Below, piece by piece: positions 53,985 through 63,244 of a DNA stretch of 64,000 nucleotides. The number at the start of each line of letters is the position of its first letter. The stretch's first letter is position 1. The notes below the pieces were generated by a model. It made no database searches and was not told where the DNA came from. It saw only the letters and a list, made by a program, of their open reading frames with translations. The stretch is taken from positions 868,001 to 932,000 of the forward strand of contig NZ_CP141822.1 of NCBI RefSeq assembly GCF_035621455.1, in the 5' to 3' direction. The position numbers were made by a program, and so were the translations under genes. The DNA comes from Vibrio natriegens NBRC 15636 = ATCC 14048 = DSM 759. GTDB lineage: Bacteria; Pseudomonadota; Gammaproteobacteria; Enterobacterales; Vibrionaceae.

Positions 53985-55214
53985 ATGCCATTTTCTAAGC
54001 TTGGTTTAAGCGCACCAATCACTGATGCAGTGATGGCGCTAGGTTATGAAAAACCGACTTCTATTCAGCAAAAAGCCATTCCTATTGTACTGCGCGGGAG
54101 TAACTTGATCGCAGCAGCGCAAACCGGTACCGGTAAAACAGCCAGCTTTGTGTTACCAATCTTAGAGAAGCTCAGTCAGGGCGAAACGCAGCGTAAAAAA
54201 CGTGCGCGTGCCATCATTCTTACGCCAACGCGTGAGCTAGCGCTTCAGGTACATCAAAGCATTGAAGCCTACGGTAAGAACCTGCCAATACGCTCAATGG
54301 CGATGTTTGGTGGCGTTGAGTACGCACCGCAGAAGCAAGCATTGATTGACGGTGTGGACATTGTAGTCAGTACTCCGGGTCGTCTGATTGACCTGTACGG
54401 TCAACGCTCGATTCACTTTGATGAAGTAGAAATGCTGGTCTTAGATGAAGCAGACAAGATGCTGGATATGGGCTTCATCGATGCAATAGATAAAATCGTT
54501 GATTGCATGCCAGAGGATGTGCAAAGCCTGCTGTTTTCTGCCACGCTTTCTAACCCTGTTCGTGATCTAGCGAAGAATGCGATTGTCGATCCTGAAGAGA
54601 TTACGATTGCGAAACATAGTGCTTCTAAATCAAATATTAAGCAGTGGATTACTACTGTCGATAAAGACATGAAATCGTCATTGTTGAGTCACATGCTCAA
54701 AGAGAATGACTGGTCACAAGTTCTGATCTTTATCGAAACCAAACACGGCGCTGCGAAATTGGTCAGCCAGCTGGAGAAGCGTGGCATTGTTGCAGAAGCG
54801 TTCCACAGTGGGCGTAATCAGCGTGTGCGTCAGGAGCTGATTGAGCAGTTTAAAGCCGGGGAGATCCAGTACCTGGTCGCGACAGGCGTTGCGGCTCGCG
54901 GTATCGATATCGATAATCTGCCAGTGGTTATTAACTACGACTTACCTTACCCGGCGGATGAATACGTACACCGAATTGGACGTACAGGTCGTGCTGGTGC
55001 GCAAGGTGAAGCTATTTCACTGGTATCAAAGGACGACTTCAAAAACTTATGCATGATTGAAAGCCGATTAGGCCACTTGCTTGAGCGTGTTGAAATTGAC
55101 GGATTTGCACCAAGAAAACCAGTACCAATTTCTATTCTTAACTATGTGCCAAAGAATAAGCGCAAACCTCAGGAAGACCGTTCTCAATCTGATAAACGTC
55201 AGACGAGAGATTGA
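53985..55214 (+). CDS. DEAD-box ATP-dependent RNA helicase (RhlE type)
   Basis: This 409-aa helicase has all core motifs: the Q motif (YEKPTSIQQKAIP), AAQTGTGKT, PTRELALQ, DEAD in VLDEADKMLDMGF, SATL, and the C-terminal VATGVAARGIDI and HRIGRTGRAG. The short basic C-terminal tail (KNKRKPQEDRSQSDKRQTRD) is an RNA-binding extension typical of RhlE-like proteins. Its exact role (ribosome assembly or mRNA decay) cannot be read. A strong terminator follows. Confidence 0.93.
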   Translation: MPFSKLGLSAPITDAVMALGYEKPTSIQQKAIPIVLRGSNLIAAAQTGTGKTASFVLPILEKLSQGETQRKKRARAIILTPTRELALQVHQSIEAYGKNLPIRSMAMFGGVEYAPQKQALIDGVDIVVSTPGRLIDLYGQRSIHFDEVEMLVLDEADKMLDMGFIDAIDKIVDCMPEDVQSLLFSATLSNPVRDLAKNAIVDPEEITIAKHSASKSNIKQWITTVDKDMKSSLLSHMLKENDWSQVLIFIETKHGAAKLVSQLEKRGIVAEAFHSGRNQRVRQELIEQFKAGEIQYLVATGVAARGIDIDNLPVVINYDLPYPADEYVHRIGRTGRAGAQGEAISLVSKDDFKNLCMIESRLGHLLERVEIDGFAPRKPVPISILNYVPKNKRKPQEDRSQSDKRQTRD

Positions 55215-55240
55215 TAGCAGGGTAAATACCTCTTGATAGT

Positions 55241-55267
55241 AAGCCGCATTTTAATGCGGCTTTTTTT
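55241..55267 (+). terminator. Terminator of the RNA helicase gene
   Basis: AAGCCGCATT and AATGCGGCTT form the stem, followed by an unbroken T-run. Confidence 0.93.
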
Positions 55268-55458
55268 ATATTCTTGATCTTTAGATATCTATCTTTTGTT
55301 AAGCATAACGATGAAAAAAAACAAATCATGTCATACGCTTAACATTTGTAACCTAAGCTTGGTAAGGCTTTGGTTAATTTTCTGTCGTCTGGTTTGCACA
55401 GGGGAAAAAATAGGCGCAGACTTTTTCTCTTGCTACTAAATGCATAAAAGAGGCATAA

Positions 55459-56121
55459 ATGAAAAAAGGTGATAAGCAATTCGCTGTTATCGGCCTTGGT
55501 CGATTTGGTTTGGCTGTATGTAAAGAGCTGCAAGATGCGGGCTCTCAAGTTTTAGCCGTCGACATTGACGAAGATAAAGTAAGAGAAGCTGCTGGGTTTG
55601 TCAGTCAGGCTATCGTAGCAAACTGCACTCATGAAGAGACCGTCGCGGAGCTAAAACTCGACGATTACGATATGGTGATGATTGCGATTGGCACCGATGT
55701 GAATGCCAGTATTCTTGCCACCTTAATTGCGAAAGAAGCCGGGGTCAGATCGATTTGGGTCAAAGCCAACGACCGGTTCCAGGCCAGAGTTCTGCAAAAG
55801 ATTGGTGCTGATCATGTCATCATGCCTGAGCGTGACATGGGGATTCGCGTCGCGCGTAAAATGCTCGACAGAAGAGTGCTAGACTTCCATCCACTAGGCA
55901 GCGACTTGGCAATGACCGAGTTTGTGATTGGTTCTCGCTGGATGGGCAAAAAGCTAGGCGAGCTGTCTCTATGTCAGGTTGAAGGTGTGCAAGTTCTTGG
56001 CTTTAAACGTGGGCCGGAGATCACTAAAGCGCCCAGCATGGATGTGACCTTAGAAATTGGCGACCTTATGATTGTGGTTGGCCCAGAGGAAAAACTGGCC
56101 CGCACATTGAAGTCACTATGA
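55459..56121 (+). CDS. ktrA: Potassium uptake regulatory subunit KtrA
   Basis: KtrA is the cytosolic RCK ring that gates the KtrB K+ channel in response to nucleotides. The 220-aa protein has an N-terminal Rossmann RCK domain (GLGRFGLAV; acidic residue in VDIDED at strand 2) and a C-terminal RCK_C/TrkA_C domain (about 140-220). It is close to the characterised Na+-dependent V. alginolyticus KtrAB. AGAGG precedes the ATG. Its stop overlaps the ktrB start by 4 nt. Confidence 0.95.
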   Translation: MKKGDKQFAVIGLGRFGLAVCKELQDAGSQVLAVDIDEDKVREAAGFVSQAIVANCTHEETVAELKLDDYDMVMIAIGTDVNASILATLIAKEAGVRSIWVKANDRFQARVLQKIGADHVIMPERDMGIRVARKMLDRRVLDFHPLGSDLAMTEFVIGSRWMGKKLGELSLCQVEGVQVLGFKRGPEITKAPSMDVTLEIGDLMIVVGPEEKLARTLKSL

Positions 56122-57485
56122 TGCATTTTCACCAAAAAGGCTTATTTTACGTTCCAGATAGCCAAAGGACAAAAGAGAAGGGCAGCGAGCCTCGGATTAT
56201 CCTAATGAGTTTTCTCGGAGTGCTATTGCCCTCTGCGATACTTCTCACGCTTCCCGTCTTTTCTGTCAGCGGATTATCAATCACCGATGCTTTATTTACG
56301 GCGACTTCTGCGATCAGTGTAACGGGCCTCGGCGTTGTGGATACCGGTCAGCACTTCACGTTGGCGGGTAAAATTCTCTTAATGTGCCTAATGCAAATTG
56401 GTGGATTAGGGCAAATGACTTTGTCTGCTGTGCTGCTCTATTTATTCGGTATGCGGTTGAGTTTACGTCAGCAAGCATTGGCCAAAGAAGCGCTTGGTCA
56501 GGATCGGCATGTTAACCTGCGTAATCTGATTAAAAAAATCATGGTATTTGCCCTAGTGGCAGAGACGCTGGGTTTTATCGTTCTGTCTTTTCGTTGGGTG
56601 CCGGAAATGGGCTGGCAGACTGGAATGTTCTACGCGTTGTTCCATTCAATTTCCGCATTTAATAACGCAGGCTTTGCCCTATTCTCAGATAGCATGACCC
56701 GATTTGTGAATGACCCTTTGGTGATCTTTACCCTTGCAGGGTTGTTCATTTTCGGTGGCTTAGGTTTTACTGTTGTCGGGGATATCTGGTTAAACTGGCG
56801 TAAAGGGTTTAACTCCTTCCATCTTCATACTCGAATCATGCTGATTGCGACGCCAGTACTATTGTTGGTGGGCACGTTACTGTTTTGGCTGTTAGAGCGA
56901 AGCAATCCGAATACGATGGAATCGCTACCTTTGTCAGCGCAGTGGCTTGCAGCGTTTTTCCAATCTGCCAGTGCCCGTACTGCAGGTTTTAATAGTGTTG
57001 ATTTATCTCAGTTCTCTCAGCCTGCCTTACTCATCATGATTATTCTGATGCTGATTGGTGCTGGTTCTACCTCAACAGGCGGCGGGATTAAGGTGTCGAC
57101 TTTTACCGTTGCTTTTTTGGCGACCTGGACTTTTTTACGCCAAAAGAAACACGTCGTGATATTCAAACGCACCGTCAACTGGCCAACTGTCACTAAGTCG
57201 CTCGCGATTATCGTGGTGAGCGGAGCAATACTGACAACCGCAATGTTTCTACTGATGATCACTGAGGATGCGGCGTTTGATAGAGTTATGTTTGAGACGA
57301 TATCTGCTTTTGCCACAGTCGGCCTTAGCGCAGGTCTGACGGCAGAACTATCGGAACCGGGCAAATACATCATGATCGTGGTGATGATCATTGGCCGTAT
57401 CGGTCCTTTGACTTTGGCTTATATGTTAGCTCGCCCAGAACCTACTCTGATTAAATACCCTGAAGATACGGTATTGACCGGTTGA
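56118..57485 (+). CDS. ktrB: Na+-dependent potassium transporter subunit KtrB
   Basis: KtrB is the membrane K+ channel subunit of the Trk/Ktr/HKT superfamily. The 455-aa protein has four M1-P-M2 repeats with selectivity glycines visible in TSAISVTGLGVVDTG, SISAFNNAGFALFSD, SASARTAGFNSVDL and ISAFATVGLSAGLT. The intramembrane gating loop region is GAGSTSTGGGIKVST. Length and sequence match V. alginolyticus KtrB. Two adjacent ATGs (56118 and 56121) are possible; the first overlaps ktrA. Confidence 0.96.
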   Translation: MMHFHQKGLFYVPDSQRTKEKGSEPRIILMSFLGVLLPSAILLTLPVFSVSGLSITDALFTATSAISVTGLGVVDTGQHFTLAGKILLMCLMQIGGLGQMTLSAVLLYLFGMRLSLRQQALAKEALGQDRHVNLRNLIKKIMVFALVAETLGFIVLSFRWVPEMGWQTGMFYALFHSISAFNNAGFALFSDSMTRFVNDPLVIFTLAGLFIFGGLGFTVVGDIWLNWRKGFNSFHLHTRIMLIATPVLLLVGTLLFWLLERSNPNTMESLPLSAQWLAAFFQSASARTAGFNSVDLSQFSQPALLIMIILMLIGAGSTSTGGGIKVSTFTVAFLATWTFLRQKKHVVIFKRTVNWPTVTKSLAIIVVSGAILTTAMFLLMITEDAAFDRVMFETISAFATVGLSAGLTAELSEPGKYIMIVVMIIGRIGPLTLAYMLARPEPTLIKYPEDTVLTG

Positions 57486-57486
57486 T

Positions 57487-57609
57487 TTATAAGAGAAACA
57501 TCAGGATCTTACTTTGATCGCTGTTTAAAAAGCAGCGATCTCCCATCTGGATCAAATACGAGGTCTGCCACGCAAATTTGTTTGTGAAATTTCGAACCTT
57601 ATATGCCAT
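57487..57609 (-). other. Short ORF or gene remnant between ktrB and the M6 protease gene
   Basis: On the minus strand a 40-codon ORF starts at 57609 (MAYKVRNFTNKF...) with AAAGGTG 6 nt upstream of its ATG. Another frame of the same stretch reads protein-like (CVADLVFDPDGRSLLFKQRSK). This could be a small gene, a decayed gene end or an intergenic repeat. I do not recognise a family. Confidence 0.25.
57516..57540 (+). terminator. Hairpin downstream of ktrB
   Basis: GATCGCTG and CAGCGATC form a perfect 8-bp stem with a 9-nt loop, 31 nt after ktrB. There is no T-run after it (TCCCATC follows), so it may instead protect the mRNA end or belong to an intergenic repeat. Confidence 0.4.
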
Positions 57610-57755
57610 CGTTTTCACCTTTCTGTACCATGCATTCGAAAAATCTATATTAACGGCCGGACTTATCTTTCAGGCATAAGCTCCACCAATGGAAACTGTG
57701 ACTATAGGCGTTGATGTAGCGTGCTGAAAGCGAATTGAGAACAAGGAGTCGTATT

Positions 57756-60749
57756 TTGAAATTCAACCTAGTTGCGTTAACCGTGTTATCTGCTTTACTG
57801 GCAGGAAAGAGCATGGCAACCACACCACCGTCACCTATCTGGCATGAAATCAAGTTAACTGACGGAACGTCAAGCGAAGCGATTTTAAGAGGGACCCCAG
57901 ATTTTCACTGGTTTGAAGATAAGCAAGGTAACGCACTTATACAGAGAGACGGAGAGTGGTTTTTTGCGCAAGTTTTACGTGAATCAGACGCCCTAGAATT
58001 AGTGTCTACTGGTATAAAGAAAACGCAAACTACTGTAGCGCCCGAATCTTCCAAGTCTCGACCAGATTTATCTATCCAGCCCCACCTTTCCTCATTACGA
58101 ACCATGGAGCCTATGGCGCGTAAGAACCTATTACGTGCAGCTTCAGATACAAATGTAGTTTATAGGGCAATGAGTAGCTCTGGAGTGACGCAGCAACCTC
58201 TCTTAGTTGTCCAGGTTTCGTTTACTAATCAGGTTATGAAGCATGATTTTGAGCAACGAGTCTTCGATCAAAACGGGCAAAGTGTCGTTGACTACTATGA
58301 CAAGAACTCTTTGGGGAAATATAAGGTTATCCCAGCGATTGAAAGCTACGGCACGGTGAACGATGGTGTGATTGACGTGACTGTACCACTTCGTCATCCA
58401 GATTGTCATGCCAGTACCAGCGATAGCCTTTGTACAGATAAAATGAACCTTGTGTTCGCAGAAGCGTATCGCAAGCTTGACCCATATATAGATTTGTCGA
58501 GTTACGATCGTGATCGGGATGGCACCGTGGATGCGACAGAGTTGTCGGTCATGTTTGTGTTTGCTGGTGGTGACCGTTCGACGGGAGTTCTAAACAAGCC
58601 GGCAATCTGGCCTCATAGGTACTTTCATAACGATGTTCAAATCGATGGCACGACTATTAAAGACTACTGCTTGTTTGCTGACTATCAGGCAACGCACCAA
58701 TCTACCTTAGGGGTTATCGTTCATGAACTAGGGCACCTAATGCTCGGATTGCCTGATCTTTACGCTCGATACAGTAAGGCATCGATCGGTACCTGGGGCG
58801 TCATGGGTGCAGGCTCATGGGCGATGAAGCCCGGCGATTCTTATCCTGGTGAAACGCCAGTCAATATGACTGCATGGAGCAGGCATGCCGCTGGTTTTGT
58901 AGTGCCGACAATTGCTCATCAAAGTAACATGCCTCACGGATTAACAGATGATGAAGTTAAGCTGGTCTACCTTGATCCATACCTCAAAGAATATGGTCCG
59001 CGAGTTTATTTAGAAAATCGAACTTTCAAAGATTATGACCAAGCTTTGGCGGCTGAAGGTGTACTTGCCATGTCTGTCAACATTCTCAATCAGTTCAATG
59101 GATTGGGAGATATGCAAGTTCAAGTGATGCAAGCGGATGGCAGAGGTGAATTGGAAAAGGGCGAACGAAGCGATCAGGGGGATTTATACCCTAATGGCGG
59201 CAGCGAGATTTCTGATTTCTCTAACCCAGGGTTGAATGTCATCACAGGGTTCGACACTGATGTTTCGATTTCAGATATCTCTAGCAGTGCAAATGGCGGC
59301 AGTTTTTTACTAACTAAACTGAATGATGCGAATAAATCGGCGTGGTTAAACACCTTCCATCAAGAATTCGTCTTCTCAAATGATGAAAATGTGTTGGCAG
59401 TGCTGCTTGATTTAAGTCGAGATACAGAGTTGGATGGATTACAGATCTATGCTGAGAAAAGTTCACCACAGCGCGATATGACCTTTCGCGTGTGGCGCTT
59501 CCCTAACGAGGGTAATAATGAATATAGCTTGGTATTGAATCAACAAAATGCGGAACTATTGCAACAAGGTAGTTTCAAGAAGTCATCTCGGATTCTATTT
59601 CCGCACGCGACACAGTTAAGTGCTGGTCAACATATTATTGTGGTTGAAATTGAAGGCGGTGAATTCGAAGAAAGCTTCAACTTTAGCCGCTTATTGGATA
59701 TGGAGAAAGCAACTCAACCCAAGATGTGGGTTGGCAAGAGCAGTGAGCAGTATTCTGAAGGTTTGCTTGAGTCTAGCTTCTCAACGGTTCCGTTTGCTGT
59801 ATTGCTGAACTACGAAAGCGCTAAGATTGTTGAAGCACAGCCAGATAGTTACCAGACGGATAAGAACACAGTACTGTCACTGAACTTGATGTCTAACGAC
59901 GTCGTTGCTTCCGACTACCAGTTTGAGGTCGAGGTATTTCAACAGCCTGTCCACGGCACCTTTACAGACAATCAGTACCAACCTGATCATAACTTTGTCG
60001 GATTTGACAGCTTCCAATACCGCTTGGTGTCGGCAGACGGTTCACTCGCTTCCTCTGCAGTCAATGTTTCGATTGAAGTAATAGGTTTCAATGCTGCCCC
60101 AAATGCTGTTATAGATGTCATTAACACCGAGTTGAAAGCTGGGAACCGTGTATCGTTATCAGCCGCTAACAGCAGTGACCCCGATGGTGACGCTTTGACT
60201 TATCAGTGGAAGCAGGTTGCTGGCGATACTCTATCTTTGAGTAATCCGAGTGATGTGACTGCCAGTTTCGAGATTCCTAAGGGAGCTAAAGCAGGGGACG
60301 TTTTCACATTCCAACTGACGGTGACAGATGTGAGTGCAGCTTTATCTATCGCTTTGGTCGAGCTTGAAGTTCAAAACAGCGCACCGATTGCCTCAGCTGA
60401 TGCGGTGACGGTAGCGGTGAATGAACGCATTGTTATCGACGTACTGGCGAATGACACCGATATGAACGGCGACAGCCTTGTGGTTCAAAGTGTGGATAAC
60501 GTTTCAGGTATTGGTTCTGCGTATATTGAAAATGGTAAGGTGACTTATCAGGCACCAGATAGCGCAGCCGATAATGTCACGTTGGAGTACGTGATTTCTG
60601 ATGGTACAGGCGCGACAGCAAAAGGTGCTATAAGCGTTGAAGTTGTCGCAGCCAGTAGTAATAAAGGTAAGAGCTCAGGTGGCGGCGGAAGTGTCGGTAA
60701 CTGGTCACTTCTGTTACTTGCACTGTTAGGTTGGAGACGTCGTCACTAA
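57756..60749 (+). CDS. Secreted M6-family metalloprotease with GlyGly-CTERM tail
   Basis: This 997-aa exoenzyme starts at TTG: AAGGAG lies 7 nt upstream and a signal peptide (MKFNLVALTVLSALLAGKSMA) follows; an earlier in-frame TTG at 57735 lies ahead of the ribosome site. Residues about 130-400 form the M6 (immune inhibitor A-like) peptidase with the zinc motif HELGH (His323, Glu324, His327) and GTWGVMGAGSW downstream. Two cadherin/Ig-like repeats and a PKD-like domain follow (about 690-960: NAAPNAVIDV, SDPDGDALTYQWKQVAGD). The end is GlyGly-CTERM (SSGGGGSVGNWSLLLLALLG, then WRRRH), a rhombosortase-type sorting signal. It is probably secreted by type II secretion; the substrate is unknown. 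V. cholerae PrtV is a relative of the family. Confidence 0.9.
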   Translation: MKFNLVALTVLSALLAGKSMATTPPSPIWHEIKLTDGTSSEAILRGTPDFHWFEDKQGNALIQRDGEWFFAQVLRESDALELVSTGIKKTQTTVAPESSKSRPDLSIQPHLSSLRTMEPMARKNLLRAASDTNVVYRAMSSSGVTQQPLLVVQVSFTNQVMKHDFEQRVFDQNGQSVVDYYDKNSLGKYKVIPAIESYGTVNDGVIDVTVPLRHPDCHASTSDSLCTDKMNLVFAEAYRKLDPYIDLSSYDRDRDGTVDATELSVMFVFAGGDRSTGVLNKPAIWPHRYFHNDVQIDGTTIKDYCLFADYQATHQSTLGVIVHELGHLMLGLPDLYARYSKASIGTWGVMGAGSWAMKPGDSYPGETPVNMTAWSRHAAGFVVPTIAHQSNMPHGLTDDEVKLVYLDPYLKEYGPRVYLENRTFKDYDQALAAEGVLAMSVNILNQFNGLGDMQVQVMQADGRGELEKGERSDQGDLYPNGGSEISDFSNPGLNVITGFDTDVSISDISSSANGGSFLLTKLNDANKSAWLNTFHQEFVFSNDENVLAVLLDLSRDTELDGLQIYAEKSSPQRDMTFRVWRFPNEGNNEYSLVLNQQNAELLQQGSFKKSSRILFPHATQLSAGQHIIVVEIEGGEFEESFNFSRLLDMEKATQPKMWVGKSSEQYSEGLLESSFSTVPFAVLLNYESAKIVEAQPDSYQTDKNTVLSLNLMSNDVVASDYQFEVEVFQQPVHGTFTDNQYQPDHNFVGFDSFQYRLVSADGSLASSAVNVSIEVIGFNAAPNAVIDVINTELKAGNRVSLSAANSSDPDGDALTYQWKQVAGDTLSLSNPSDVTASFEIPKGAKAGDVFTFQLTVTDVSAALSIALVELEVQNSAPIASADAVTVAVNERIVIDVLANDTDMNGDSLVVQSVDNVSGIGSAYIENGKVTYQAPDSAADNVTLEYVISDGTGATAKGAISVEVVAASSNKGKSSGGGGSVGNWSLLLLALLGWRRRH

Positions 60750-60769
60750 TACCAATTTCGTTTTAGACG

Positions 60770-60799
60770 TAAGCCACTCACCTCGAGTGGCTTATTTGT
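60770..60799 (+). terminator. Terminator of the M6 protease gene
   Basis: TAAGCCACTC and GAGTGGCTTA form a perfect 10-bp stem with a 5-nt loop, followed by TTTGTTTT. Confidence 0.9.
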
Positions 60800-60908
60800 T
60801 TTCGAGCGATAGAAGCCATAAATACCCATGTTTAATTCATGGCTGAATGGTGATTGGGATCGGACGTATACTGACTAGTAGTTAGTCTTTTTAGATAAGG
60901 AACCCAAT

Positions 60909-62378
60909 ATGTCCATTTGGCAAGGGGTCAATTTCACCCATCGTTACAGCCAACTGCCTTCGGCATTTTTCACTTTCATAGAGCCACAACCGTTATTGAA
61001 CACTCAATGGGTGGTTTGGAATGGGGATTTTGCCCAGCAGTTTGGTTTGCCCCCTATAGCCGATGAAACGTTGCTTGAGGTGTTTTCTGGCCAAGCAAAC
61101 TTTGATGAATTTCGTCCATTAGCGATGAAATATGCAGGGCATCAGTTCGGTACTTACAATCCGGATTTAGGCGATGGTCGAGGGTTGTTACTGGCTGAAA
61201 TTCAGCGACAGGATGGTACCTGGTTTGATATCCACCTTAAAGGCGCAGGTCTTACTCCTTATTCGCGCATGGGTGATGGCAGAGCAGTGCTGCGTTCGAC
61301 GATTCGTGAGTATTTGTGCAGTGAAGCCATGCAAGGGCTCGGAATACCGACAACCCGCGCTCTGGGTATGATGGTCAGCGATACGCCGGTTTACCGTGAA
61401 AAAACGGAAAACGGCGCGATGTTAATTCGTATGGCGGAAACTCATATTCGATTCGGTCACTTTGAGCACTTCTTTTACACCAATCAACTGGCAGAGCAGA
61501 AGCTGTTGGCGGATAAGGTCATAGAGTGGCACCTGCCTGAATGCGCTCAAGCCGAAAAACCATACGCTGCGATGTTTGCCAATATTGTGGAGAAAACGGC
61601 GGACATGATTGCGAAATGGCAAGCTTTTGGCTTTGCCCACGGCGTTATGAACACCGACAACATGTCTATCCTTGGTCAAACTTTCGATTATGGACCATTT
61701 GGATTTTTGGATGACTACGATCCTGGCTATATCTGTAATCATTCCGACTATCAGGGGCGTTATGCGTTTGACCAGCAGCCGCGAGTTGCACTTTGGAACC
61801 TTTCGGCACTGGCACACGCGTTATCTCCGCTGGTGGAGCGTACAGATTTAGAAGCTGCACTTGGCCAGTTTGAGGTTCGTTTAAGCCAGCAATTTAGTCG
61901 CTTGATGCGCAGTAAGCTTGGTTTAAAAAACAGAATCGATGAAGATTCGCGCTTGTTTGAATCTATGTTTGAGCTACTCAATCAGAACAAAACAGACTAT
62001 ACGCGCTTTTTTAGAACGCTATCTAACTTAGACAAAAAGTCGCCTCAAGACGTGATTGATTTGTTTATTGATCGTGAAGCGGCCCAAGCGTGGTTAGATC
62101 TTTATCTGGCACGATGCGAGTTAGAAGTCGATGAGCTAGGCAGACCAGTCACCACAGAACAGCGTTGTGAACAAATGCGTCGTGCGAATCCGAAATACAT
62201 TCTTCGTAACTACTTGGCCCAACTAGCAATAGATAAAGCCGAAGAAGGCGATTTCAGTGAAGTCAATCGGTTGGCCGCACTACTGCGTCACCCTTACGAT
62301 TCTCAGCCGGAGTTTGAAGAGTACGCGAAATTGCCACCAGAGTGGGGCAAAAAAATGGAAATAAGCTGCTCATCATAA
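60909..62378 (+). CDS. selO: SelO/YdiU protein AMPylase
   Basis: SelO is a pseudokinase-fold enzyme that transfers AMP to proteins and is linked to oxidative stress. The 489-aa protein has the family segments [41 protein letters not shown] sequence ([20 protein letters not shown]), [11 protein letters not shown] (the catalytic-loop Asn) and [15 protein letters not shown] (the DFG equivalent). The C-terminus ISCSS has a Cys third from the end, where eukaryotic SelO has selenocysteine. AAGGAA precedes the ATG. Confidence 0.95.
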   Translation: MSIWQGVNFTHRYSQLPSAFFTFIEPQPLLNTQWVVWNGDFAQQFGLPPIADETLLEVFSGQANFDEFRPLAMKYAGHQFGTYNPDLGDGRGLLLAEIQRQDGTWFDIHLKGAGLTPYSRMGDGRAVLRSTIREYLCSEAMQGLGIPTTRALGMMVSDTPVYREKTENGAMLIRMAETHIRFGHFEHFFYTNQLAEQKLLADKVIEWHLPECAQAEKPYAAMFANIVEKTADMIAKWQAFGFAHGVMNTDNMSILGQTFDYGPFGFLDDYDPGYICNHSDYQGRYAFDQQPRVALWNLSALAHALSPLVERTDLEAALGQFEVRLSQQFSRLMRSKLGLKNRIDEDSRLFESMFELLNQNKTDYTRFFRTLSNLDKKSPQDVIDLFIDREAAQAWLDLYLARCELEVDELGRPVTTEQRCEQMRRANPKYILRNYLAQLAIDKAEEGDFSEVNRLAALLRHPYDSQPEFEEYAKLPPEWGKKMEISCSS

Positions 62379-62518
62379 GGGATTTATTTTAGTGGTTTGT
62401 TAATAAGATGTGACATTTATCCGCGACAGGTTCAAAGTATTTATAAATTGTCGCTGAATATGAATTCTGGTACCGATTACACTTGCTCTGAAATATAAGT
62501 GATACATTGGATGGAAAA

Positions 62519-63244
62519 ATGTCAGCTAGAATTCTGGTCGTAGATGATGATCAAGAAATTTGTGAATTGCTACAGGAGTATCTGACGAAACAAGGATATA
62601 TCGTCAGTGCCGTGAATGATGGTGAGCAAATGCACCTTCACATTGAGCAACATGGGTACCCAGACCTTATTTTGCTCGATGTGATGTTACCCGGTGAAGA
62701 TGGTTTTTCTTTATGTCAGGCGGTTCGTCGGCATTCGTCTACACCAATCATTATGTTGACCGCAGTTTCAGATGACACCGACCAGATCATCGGCTTAGAA
62801 ATCGGCGCTGATGATTATCTCGCCAAGCCATTTAATCCGCGTCATCTTAATGCGCGCATTAAAGCCGTATTGCGCCGAGTGAAAGTGACCAAAGAAGAGC
62901 AAGTCAGCCCTTTAACAGCCAAGCCTATTCGTTTTGGTGATTGGCTGTTGGACACTTTGTCACACAGAATAACCCACCAAGAAACCCAACAATCGCACGA
63001 TTTATCCGGCAGTGATTTTTCGCTGTTGATGCTTTTTCTAAAACGTCCGAATCAAATAATCGACCGAGATACGATCTCAGTAGAGACGCGAGGTCGAGAA
63101 GCGTTACCCTTTGAACGAGGCATCGATGTTCAGCTCAGCCGTTTGCGTCAACGTCTCGGTGAAAGCACCAAATATCCACATTACATAAAGACGATGCGAG
63201 GCAACGGTTACTTACTCGCTGTGCCAGTCAGTTATGAACAATAA
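62519..63244 (+). CDS. OmpR-family response regulator
   Basis: This 241-aa regulator has a receiver domain (1-about 120) with the acidic pair in LVVDDDQ, phospho-acceptor Asp54 (LLDVMLPGEDG), the Thr in MLTAVSDD and the Lys in DYLAKPF. A winged-helix Trans_reg_C domain follows (about 140-238: TRGREALPFERGIDVQLSRLRQRLG, IKTMRGNGYLL). The start at MSARILVVDDD is preceded by GGATGGA; a TTG four codons earlier is in frame. It overlaps the kinase gene by 11 nt. The regulon is unknown. Confidence 0.92.
   Translation: MSARILVVDDDQEICELLQEYLTKQGYIVSAVNDGEQMHLHIEQHGYPDLILLDVMLPGEDGFSLCQAVRRHSSTPIIMLTAVSDDTDQIIGLEIGADDYLAKPFNPRHLNARIKAVLRRVKVTKEEQVSPLTAKPIRFGDWLLDTLSHRITHQETQQSHDLSGSDFSLLMLFLKRPNQIIDRDTISVETRGREALPFERGIDVQLSRLRQRLGESTKYPHYIKTMRGNGYLLAVPVSYEQ

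Noticed and set aside
52412..53990. Right-hand attachment repeat of the tRNA-Arg 3' end
   Set aside because: No copy of the T-arm/acceptor sequence was seen on reading this stretch, so no att site is claimed.
62340..62378. SelO as a selenoprotein
   Set aside because: The codon at the critical C-terminal position is TGC (Cys), not TGA, and the frame ends normally.
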